Assembly: GCA_003663055.1 (NCBI GenBank)
Contig: QMZF01000110.1
Coordinates: 1-5,033, forward strand
DNA length: 5,033 nt
Source: Archaeoglobales archaeon
Lineage (GTDB): Archaea; Halobacteriota; Archaeoglobi; Archaeoglobales; Archaeoglobaceae
Direction of reading: 5' to 3'
Made by a program: the position numbers and the translations under genes. Positions 1 through 5,033 of the stretch are shown piece after piece (the stretch's first letter is position 1; each line of letters begins with the position of its first letter). The notes under the pieces were generated by a model, which was not told the origin of the DNA, ran no database searches, and saw nothing but the letters and a program-made list of their open reading frames with translations.

Positions 1-736
1 CAAGTATTGCAAAGAAAATCCTTTTTCCAAGTTTTTTCATCTTTTTCAACAGCGGCGTCTCTGTTTCTCTTTCCTTCTCAGTTTTCCTGGCTATCTTTCC
101 TATCTCGGTCCGTTCGCCGGTAGCAACAACTACGGCTTTTCCGTAGCCATCGGTTACGAGTGTGCCCGCAAAAACGAGATTTGGCTTGGAAACTGACTTC
201 TCATCTACAACATCGGTTATCTTCTCAACGGGAACACTCTCGCCAGTGAGGAGAGATTCGTCAACTCTCAGCCTTACAGCTTTAAAGAGTCTGGCATCGG
301 CTGGCACTTTCATTCCAGCTTCAAGCACTATCACATCGCCGGGAACAAGGAACCTTGCGGGAATTTCTCTTTCCGCTCTTCTTGCAACTCTCGCCTTTAC
401 TTCAACCATTTTTTTAAGCTTTTCCAGAGTCTTTTCCGCTTTCCTTTCCTGTAAATACCCTACTGTTGTGTTTACAGCAACTACGGCAAAGATTATTGCA
501 GAATCCGCCAGCTTTCCGAGATAGAACGTTATGAAGCCGCTAACTATTAAAACGTAAATGAGAGGATCTCGAAGGTGGCGAAAAAGCTTGAATAACTCGC
601 TCTCCTTTCTTTCCACTATCTCATTAGGCCCAAACGCAGCGAGCCTTTTTTCTGCCTCCTCCTCGCTAATGCCTTTGGGCGAGGTTTCGAGCAGTTTGAA
701 GACTTCCTCAATGCTCGAAGAGTGCCAGCTGACCAT
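1..736 (-). CDS. P-type cation-transporting ATPase, N-terminal part (truncated by window edge)
   Basis: This would be an integral membrane pump that couples ATP hydrolysis to cation movement. The 245 visible codons begin at ATG 736-734; an in-frame TGA lies six codons upstream and no other ATG intervenes. Residues 1-57 match the cation-ATPase N-terminal domain, including 'AAFGPNEI' at 33-40. Two hydrophobic segments (about 59-73 and 79-95) are M1 and M2. The actuator domain follows, with 'VPGD' at 131-134, 'KVPAD' at 143-147 and the dephosphorylation motif TGES at 164-167 inside 'VDESLLTGESVPVEK'. The order resembles Ca2+-type/PMA-like (P2/P3) pumps rather than heavy-metal P1B pumps, since no CxxC metal-binding domain precedes M1. 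The phosphorylated Asp (DKTG), nucleotide-binding domain and M4-M6 lie outside the window, so the transported ion cannot be read here. Full-length relatives are about 800-900 residues. No good Shine-Dalgarno is seen; a GAGG lies about 13 nt upstream. It is transcribed divergently from the cytochrome operon. Confidence 0.93.
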   Translation of the reverse strand, partial: MVSWHSSSIEEVFKLLETSPKGISEEEAEKRLAAFGPNEIVERKESELFKLFRHLRDPLIYVLIVSGFITFYLGKLADSAIIFAVVAVNTTVGYLQERKAEKTLEKLKKMVEVKARVARRAEREIPARFLVPGDVIVLEAGMKVPADARLFKAVRLRVDESLLTGESVPVEKITDVVDEKSVSKPNLVFAGTLVTDGYGKAVVVATGERTEIGKIARKTEKERETETPLLKKMKKLGKRIFFAIL

Positions 737-792
737 TAACTTACTACAGCCTCATTACCTAAATCAGTTGTGGCAGTTTTTCGTAGAAATCG

Positions 793-806
793 AAAAGGAG
801 ATATAG
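793..806 (+). promoter_or_regulatory. Probable BRE/TATA promoter of the cytochrome operon
   Basis: A purine-rich stretch 'aaaaggag' (793-800) followed by 'atatag' (801-806) resembles an archaeal BRE plus TATA box. Its centre is about 25 nt upstream of the ATG at 828, which would put the transcription start at or next to the start codon and give a leaderless mRNA. This agrees with the absence of a Shine-Dalgarno close to 828. The alternative reading, GGAG at 797-800 as a ribosome-binding site, is unlikely: it is 27 nt from the ATG, and the nearer GTG at 808 runs straight into TAG. The TATA match is weak, so this is an inference from spacing. Confidence 0.4.
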
Positions 807-827
807 TGTGTAGCAAAGCAGCGCAAT

Positions 828-1844
828 ATGCGAATACTCGTTGCAATTTTGGTGGTAGTAGTAATGTTGATACAACAAGCGGCAGCGCTGGAGGAATCCT
901 GCAAGCAATGTCACGAAAGCGTTGCTGTAAATTACACCAAAAGCCTGCACTATACGGCAAAGGGCATCGATACGAGCTTTAAGCAAGCGTCCGGCAAAGT
1001 CTTCGGGATAAACACTCCAAAGCAATGCTTAGCCTGTCACGTTGAGAACTGCAGCCAGTGCCACAAGGTACACAAGCAAATGCCGAACATGACCGATTGC
1101 GTGAACTGCCACTTCCAGAGTACTGGAGTTAACTACATAGGTTATCTTGCGAAGATGATGAAGAAAGCTAGGCATCCAGACATCCACTACAAGAAAGGAC
1201 TGGAATGCCTTGACTGCCACAGCCTCGAAGAAATTCACGGCAATGGGAATGCTTATACCTTTGCTGGAGAAGCGGTTAAAGTTAGATGCGAGGCTTGCCA
1301 CTTCTACTCCGTTGAAGTTAGAGGTTTGGAGGCGAAGCTCTACGATCCAACGATCCTTGCCCACAAGCTTCACCGCGACATTTCGTGCTTCGCATGCCAT
1401 GCGGATTACTATCAGACTTGCTCCTACTGCCATCTGGACACGGGAGAATTCGGCAAAATGAGCACGGACAAGCTGTACATACTTCGCTACAGAGGCTTGC
1501 TTTACCCTGCCAACGTCATGCTAACCAGCTACCACAACAAGACTTCGAAGAGTGCCGGAGTTGTGATGCCCCACACAATAACGCCGAAGGCGAGGGATTG
1601 CGGTGACTGCCACGATAACGAGAAAGAAGTCTTCCTAGTCGGTTTCGATGGGAAGCTTGTAGGCCCGCCTGGAGTTGAATTAGCAGATCCGCCATCGAAG
1701 CTTGTAGTGGACTTGAGCAACTTCGGCATAAGCTTCAAGCTGGACATAACGAAGCTTGGAACCCTGATCATCCTCGGCGTTATTGGCGGCATATTCGTGC
1801 ACCTCATTAAGCGCAGGATTACCCTCGGGAGGTGGGTAGGATGA
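828..1844 (+). CDS. Nonaheme c-type cytochrome with C-terminal membrane anchor
   Basis: A 338-residue electron-transfer protein expected on the outer face of the cytoplasmic membrane. Residues 1-20 form a Sec-type signal peptide ending QQAAA. Nine CXXCH heme c motifs start at residues 25, 67, 75, 91, 127, 154, 187, 198 and 258; two pairs are close together (67/75 and 187/198). The ectodomain holds exactly nine other histidines (41, 82, 116, 120, 137, 179, 182, 236, 249), enough for a distal His on every heme. A hydrophobic helix at about 310-327 followed by KRR is a stop-transfer anchor, leaving a very short cytoplasmic tail. The ATG at 828 is chosen because it begins the signal peptide and the frame is closed by TAG at 804-806. 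The stop overlaps the cytochrome b start as ATGA, so the two are one operon and probably one complex. Multiheme cytochromes of this kind serve anaerobic respiration, for example Fe(III) reduction in Ferroglobus and Geoglobus. No catalytic motif is evident (every heme-binding site is CXXCH, no CXXCK), so electron transfer rather than nitrite or tetrathionate reduction is inferred. Confidence 0.93.
   Translation: MRILVAILVVVVMLIQQAAALEESCKQCHESVAVNYTKSLHYTAKGIDTSFKQASGKVFGINTPKQCLACHVENCSQCHKVHKQMPNMTDCVNCHFQSTGVNYIGYLAKMMKKARHPDIHYKKGLECLDCHSLEEIHGNGNAYTFAGEAVKVRCEACHFYSVEVRGLEAKLYDPTILAHKLHRDISCFACHADYYQTCSYCHLDTGEFGKMSTDKLYILRYRGLLYPANVMLTSYHNKTSKSAGVVMPHTITPKARDCGDCHDNEKEVFLVGFDGKLVGPPGVELADPPSKLVVDLSNFGISFKLDITKLGTLIILGVIGGIFVHLIKRRITLGRWVG
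1827..1834 (+). promoter_or_regulatory. Shine-Dalgarno GGGAGGTG deciding the cytochrome b start
   Basis: The strong ribosome-binding site GGGAGGTG lies inside the end of the cytochrome c gene and ends six bases before ATG 1841. An in-frame GTG at 1832 could extend the protein by three residues, but it sits within the Shine-Dalgarno itself, so ATG 1841 is the better start. Confidence 0.75.
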
Positions 1845-2524
1845 CGCACAAGGAGGAGTACGAAACGATCGAAGTGGAAAGACATTCAGCGCTTTACCGC
1901 TTTTTCCACTGGACGATAGTCTCTACCGGCCTCATAATAGGCTGGACTGGCTGGAGGCTTGGCGGCCTTTACGGCGTATCTTTCCCGGACATGAAAACCG
2001 CATTGGACATACACGTTTATCTTGGTTTTGTCTTCGGAGCCTTCTGGATTCTACTGTTCATCTACGTGGTCAAACATGAGTGGGAGTGGTTTTCTCCAAG
2101 GCGCTTCCCTTACTCCATAAAGTTCTTCATACAGGAGATACTCGCGTGGACTGGTTTAGGGCCGCACATTGAGGATCCAAGAGGTTACGATCCGGAAAGG
2201 AGAGAATACGTTGAGAAGCTGATTCCTACAGAGGTTCAGGTTCTCTGGATGTACTTACTTATGGCGGCCATAATGGGCATAACCGGTTTTGCCATGTACT
2301 ACTCGGACATCTTCGCTCCACTGCTGAGATTTGCCGACCAGTTTGCGCCGCTCTTCAACCTGCCAGACGGCTTCACGCTGTTCAGAGCCATACACAGGCT
2401 AGTCATGTACCTCTTCCTGATGACGATGCTGATACACGCATATGCTGTGACGATCTTTGGTGTGCTAGGTTCGATGATTACGGGTAAGAGAAGGGAAAAG
2501 GTTGTCAGGAGTAGGAGTAAGTAA
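1841..2524 (+). CDS. Membrane cytochrome b subunit (b561 / hydrogenase-formate dehydrogenase gamma type)
   Basis: A 227-residue integral membrane protein expected to carry b-type hemes and to link the quinone pool to its partner cytochrome c. Four hydrophobic segments are visible: about 22-45, 57-77, 130-153 and 184-212. Histidines sit where heme ligands occur in this family: H23 in 'FFHW' (helix 1), H58 in 'DIHVYLG' (helix 2), H185 in 'RAIHRLV' and H199 in 'MLIHAY' (helix 4). A polar loop of about 50 residues (78-129) separates helices 2 and 3, and the basic tail KRREKVVRSRSK should be cytoplasmic. The ATG is preceded by a strong Shine-Dalgarno and overlaps the upstream stop by four bases, so translation is probably coupled. 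The fold matches the prokaryotic cytochrome b561 / Ni,Fe-hydrogenase b-subunit group. No hydrogenase or formate dehydrogenase subunit is adjacent, so the redox partner is most simply the nonaheme cytochrome. The direction of electron flow (quinol oxidation or quinone reduction) cannot be read from sequence. Confidence 0.88.
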   Translation: MTHKEEYETIEVERHSALYRFFHWTIVSTGLIIGWTGWRLGGLYGVSFPDMKTALDIHVYLGFVFGAFWILLFIYVVKHEWEWFSPRRFPYSIKFFIQEILAWTGLGPHIEDPRGYDPERREYVEKLIPTEVQVLWMYLLMAAIMGITGFAMYYSDIFAPLLRFADQFAPLFNLPDGFTLFRAIHRLVMYLFLMTMLIHAYAVTIFGVLGSMITGKRREKVVRSRSK

Positions 2525-2552
2525 TAATTATTTAATTATTATTCTATTTTTT
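2522..2552 (+). terminator. Hairpin plus T-run terminator after the cytochrome operon
   Basis: A perfect 8-bp inverted repeat, TAATAATT (2522-2529) and AATTATTA (2534-2541), with a 4-nt loop is followed by TTCTATTTTTT (2542-2552). The left arm includes the TAA stop of the cytochrome b gene. T-rich tracts terminate archaeal RNA polymerase; the all-AT stem may add little at high growth temperature, so the T-run is probably the active part. Confidence 0.6.
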
Positions 2553-2661
2553 AATGTTGCTAATCGTGAACTTCGCGAGCGTCGGTTCAATCGTACTAAT
2601 AGTGGTATAAAATTGAAAGAGTGTTTAAATTTCAAAAACTGGCTTTCTGATAGCTACTTCA

Positions 2662-2679
2662 GCGAAAATTATTTTTAAG
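2662..2679 (+). promoter_or_regulatory. Possible (fossil) promoter of the decayed acylphosphatase-like gene
   Basis: 'gcgaaaa' (2662-2668) followed by 'ttatttttaa' (2669-2678) has the BRE-TATA arrangement, and its centre lies about 35 nt before ATG 2709. The surrounding 2553-2702 DNA is AT-rich with no other feature I can support, and chance TATA-like strings are common there. Confidence 0.3.
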
Positions 2680-2708
2680 TTCCTCAAAATGTAGAGATAG
2701 CCTTGAAG

Positions 2709-3140
2709 ATGACGATAGCTGGAGAGGTTCACAATGCGAGAAACGTTAAAATTAATGGAAAAAAGTGTTAATCGTACTTATTGATGGTAGAAGAACAGAT
2801 CGAAAAATTTGTCGGGTTTGTTAAATCTGAAAAGTCTGAAAACGCTTTAGTTGAAGAAATCAAAATTGAAAGTATTCGGGGTCAGAGATACAGAGATGTT
2901 TCAGAAATAGCTTCAACACAACTTAGCTATCCAAAATCGTGCAAGTTGGGGTTAAATATGCTAGAAAAGCAGGATTCGATGCTTGAAACAGGATGCTATG
3001 CTGGAGAAGCAGGAAGAAAAACTGAAGAAACAAGAAGAAACGCTAGAAGATAAAAGGGTTAAGATCAGACAAGAGATTTCCTAGATGACAGAATGAAGAA
3101 GATTGAGGAGATAGTCGAAATAAAGGAGGCTTTGGGGTGA
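2709..3140 (+). pseudogene. Decayed acylphosphatase-like archaeal protein with MLEKQ coiled-coil tail
   Basis: Joining frames restores one protein. It opens with 'MTIAGEVHNA' at 2709, resembling the acylphosphatase-like N-terminus. It then jumps directly to 'NVKINGKKC', so about 20 residues that normally lie between (the family's VGYR-containing region) appear deleted. TAA at 2769 interrupts; 'LIVLIDGR' is readable one frame over (2769-2792), and the original frame resumes with 'EEQIEKFVGFVKSEKSENA'. After 'DVSEIASTQLSY' come three copies of MLEKQ (2958, 2979, and 2998 after a lost 2 nt), then 'EEKLKKQEETLED', predicted coiled coil. A stop at the TAG of 'ttcctagatg' marks another lost base, after which 'DDRMKKIEEIVEIKEALG' ends at TGA 3138-3140. 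That makes at least four indels plus the deletion. The family call rests on recall of archaeal proteins that join an acylphosphatase-like domain to such tails. A partly translated remnant is possible, but function is unlikely. Confidence 0.7.
3125..3129 (+). promoter_or_regulatory. Shine-Dalgarno GGAGG for a gene starting at GTG 3137
   Basis: GGAGG, within AAAGGAGG, is seven bases before GTG 3137-3139, which overlaps the preceding TGA stop as GTGA. This is the usual layout of coupled genes in an archaeal operon. It marks the intended start of the following reading frame, now broken after eight codons. Confidence 0.55.
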
Positions 3141-3701
3141 AGAGGAGTAATATAGAGCATTGACGAAAGATAGCTATCCCAAGTTCGGATTTTTCCTCAT
3201 GCTTCCTCACGTGTTACGTTCTACACAATCAAGCTTATCAGATGAAAAGAATTTTTCAGCTTGTGGTTCGGCTCAATTCTGCTGATCTAATAGACAAGCA
3301 CCTTACAATATTCGGTGGGAGGCTTATTGCTATACATTCTATAAGAACTAGGAGATTTGTTCAGTTAGGGACTGTTGTAACGAATTGAGAAAAAGATGGA
3401 GGGAAAGATTATGGAAGGTGGCATTCGTAATCTTGCTATAATCTATTCTATAGGAGTCTGTTCATGTATTTTATAAACAGGGAGGCAAGAATGGCTGCTA
3501 TCGGCGAGATGACTCGTAATCGGTGTACCCGTTTTCGTTATCACAAATTACATTGTTCAGCCACAAAGAGTAGTAGAGAATGATCGCTAGGGGCGAACCG
3601 TAGAGTATAACAATCATACTTATCGTATCGTTCTAATCGCCCTACTTAAATACTTAGAGAAGAAACAATCGGAACAAATTTTAGGTACTGTCCCACGATG
3701 A
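3137..3701 (+). pseudogene. Remnant of an unidentified membrane protein gene, multiply frameshifted
   Basis: No intact frame exists, but short coding-like stretches follow one another on the plus strand in different frames. GTG 3137 begins 'MKRSNIEH' and then stops. 'YPKFGFFLMLP' (3175-3207), 'FYTIKLIR' (3219-3242) and 'KEFFSLWFGSILLI' (3246-3287) read as membrane helices. 'SVGGLLLYIL' and 'FMYFINREARMAAIGEMT' (from 3461) follow. 'VIGVPVFVITNYIVQPQ' (3516 onward, stop 3588) and 'NNHTYRIVLIALLKYLEKKQ' (within 3594-3698, stop 3699-3701) look like a last helix and a cytoplasmic tail. Stitched together they give a protein of roughly 185 residues with three or four membrane segments. The good Shine-Dalgarno and GTGA overlap show it was once in an operon with the acylphosphatase-like gene. 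I do not recognise the family. Frame switching at this density could partly be my over-reading of AT-rich DNA, hence the moderate confidence. Confidence 0.45.
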
Positions 3702-3703
3702 CT

Positions 3704-3798
3704 TCTCACCATAAGCTACACAATACTTTACTCCATAATCTTTATTAACCATTTCCATTACTCTTAAAGTACCATCTCACAATAGACTGCACAAAGCT
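3704..3798 (+). repeat. Imperfect 24-nt direct repeat upstream of the rRNA promoter
   Basis: Positions 3704-3727 and 3775-3798 match at 18 of 24 bases (pattern tctcac-ata--ct-cacaa--ct), 71 nt apart. The second copy runs into the first TATA box of the rRNA promoter region. It could be a duplicated promoter-proximal element or chance in AT-rich sequence. Nothing else is recognisable in 3702-3790. Confidence 0.3.
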
Positions 3799-3805
3799 TA
3801 AATAT
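3791..3805 (+). promoter_or_regulatory. rRNA promoter candidate P1 (BRE + TTAAATAT)
   Basis: 'acaaagc' (3791-3797) followed by TTAAATAT (3798-3805) fits an archaeal BRE and TATA box. A start site would be near 3827, just after the inverted repeat GTGT-AAAAT-ACAC at 3817-3829. It is one of up to three tandem candidates ahead of the 16S gene. Confidence 0.5.
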
Positions 3806-3854
3806 CTATTCAAAACGTGTAAAATACACAACACGGCGAGATATAGAGCGGTGA

Positions 3855-3868
3855 GGGTTTAAATACCC
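3855..3868 (+). promoter_or_regulatory. rRNA promoter candidate P2 (TTTAAATA within GGG...CCC)
   Basis: TTTAAATA (3858-3865) is a near-consensus archaeal TATA box flanked by GGG (3855-3857) and CCC (3866-3868), so the site is almost palindromic. The upstream 'gcggtgag' is a poor BRE, which lowers confidence that this box is used in the plus direction. Confidence 0.45.
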
Positions 3869-3873
3869 CCAAC

Positions 3874-3893
3874 AAGCCAAAAGGCTTATAAAT
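3874..3893 (+). promoter_or_regulatory. rRNA promoter candidate P3, main candidate (BRE + TTATAAAT)
   Basis: 'ccaaaagg' (3877-3884) is a good BRE and TTATAAAT (3886-3893) a good TATA box. The expected start is near 3914-3917, just before the GC-rich leader begins at 3924. The inverted repeat AAGCC-AAAA-GGCTT (3874-3887) covers the BRE and the first bases of the TATA box, so a dimeric regulator bound there would compete with TBP and TFB. This is the closest and best-formed of the candidates. Confidence 0.65.
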
Positions 3894-3923
3894 CACAAAG
3901 ACCTAATAATAATTTGCTTGAAA

Positions 3924-4086
3924 GCCGCGGGTCCGGCAAGGACCCCGAAGGGGCGCAAGCCCGAGATGAGGGGTAAGGTTCCCACCCGCGGCATAACCCG
4001 TGAAGACGTGCCGCAAGGCGCGTCTGAGATGGGCTTGCCGACAGAGCAAATCCAGTGGGCGAGGGACGTATTCACCATCCCCGCCA
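3924..4086 (+). ncRNA. Structured 5' leader of the 16S rRNA precursor
   Basis: This GC-rich spacer between the promoters and mature 16S is expected to be transcribed and then removed. A 9-bp perfect inverted repeat, GCCGCGGGT (3924-3932) with ACCCGCGGC (3984-3992), closes the first domain. Inside it are GGGTCC/GGACCC (3929-3945, loop GGCAA), CCCC-GAA-GGGG (3943-3953) and GGGC-GCAA-GCCC (3951-3962); some share bases, so alternative folds exist. A second hairpin, GACGTGCC-GCAA-GGCGCGTC (4005-4024), has a GNRA tetraloop. A third, GGCG-a-GGGA with TCCC-CGCC (4058-4085), ends at the 16S 5' end. In archaea the leader pairs with sequence downstream of 16S to make a bulge-helix-bulge site for the splicing endonuclease; the partner strand is outside the window, so the cleavage point cannot be fixed. 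Confidence 0.65.

Positions 4087-5033
<947 letters not shown>

Noticed and set aside
1..806. Plus-strand open frames at 162-524 and 558-806
   Set aside because: They are antisense shadows of the P-type ATPase gene, whose minus-strand frame carries the family motifs.
2573..2600. 'cggttcaatcg' resembling a tRNA T-loop
   Set aside because: No flanking 5-bp T stem, no acceptor stem and no anticodon arm can be drawn around it.
2554..2610. Short hydrophobic frame 'MLLIVNFASVGSIVLIVV' right after the terminator, with some base similarity to 2769-2792 ('aatcgtact-at')
   Set aside because: Only 18 codons, no ribosome-binding site, preceded by a terminator. The similarity is a dozen or so bases in AT-rich DNA; a vestige of another gene copy is possible but unsupported.
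3242..3388. 48-codon open frame beginning 'MKRIFQLVVRLNSADLIDKH'
   Set aside because: It competes with the more membrane-like frame 'KEFFSLWFGSILLI' over the same bases, has no Shine-Dalgarno, and lies inside the decayed membrane-protein gene.
2525..3790. Insertion sequence or integrated element in the gene-poor stretch
   Set aside because: No terminal inverted repeats, target duplications, transposase or integrase fragments, or tRNA attachment site were found; decayed host-type genes explain the region better.
3964..4025. Possible C/D-box guide RNA in the 16S leader ('agatgag', 'gtgaaga', 'ctga')
   Set aside because: The C-like boxes each carry a mismatch, D/D' spacing does not fit an archaeal C/D sRNA, and the boxes fall within strong hairpins.

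Overview
The window comes from a hyperthermophilic euryarchaeon, most likely a member of the Archaeoglobaceae of the Ferroglobus/Geoglobus type. Three things point there. The 16S rRNA begins with the archaeal 'attctggttgatcctgcc' 5' end and has the GC-rich helices of that family. Transcription signals look archaeal (TTTAAATA and TTATAAAT boxes with purine-rich BREs, T-rich terminators). A multiheme c-type cytochrome is coupled to a membrane cytochrome b, as is common in archaeal Fe(III) reducers. The genus assignment is inference from memory of the sequences, not from a search.

Layout. (1) 1-736, minus strand: the N-terminal 245 codons of a P-type cation-transporting ATPase, running off the left edge. 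(2) 737-827: a 91-bp divergent intergenic region with a likely promoter for the cytochrome operon. (3) 828-2524, plus strand: a two-gene operon, a nonaheme cytochrome c with a signal peptide and C-terminal membrane anchor, then a four-helix cytochrome b. They are translationally coupled through an ATGA overlap, and a hairpin plus T-run that includes the last stop codon follows. (4) 2525-3701: about 1.2 kb of AT-rich DNA with no intact gene but two recognisable wrecks in tandem. The first is an acylphosphatase-like archaeal protein with a MLEKQ coiled-coil tail; the second is an unidentified membrane protein. The second wreck still has its GGAGG ribosome-binding site and a GTGA overlap with the first, so this was once an operon. 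(5) 3702-3923: AT-rich rRNA promoter region with up to three TATA boxes, two of them inside inverted repeats. (6) 3924-4086: GC-rich, highly structured 16S leader. (7) 4087-5033: the first ~947 nt of 16S rRNA, running off the right edge.

How the parts work together. The cytochrome pair probably forms a membrane module: the b-type subunit would exchange electrons with the quinone pool, and the anchored nonaheme subunit on the outer face would pass them to or from other cytochromes or an extracellular acceptor. Nine heme-binding motifs are matched by exactly nine spare histidines in its ectodomain, which fits bis-histidine ligation throughout. The ATPase is divergently transcribed and has no evident functional link. 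I see no defence, mobile or CRISPR system. The most notable items are the cytochrome module, the decayed operon next to the rRNA genes, and the promoter/leader architecture of the rRNA.
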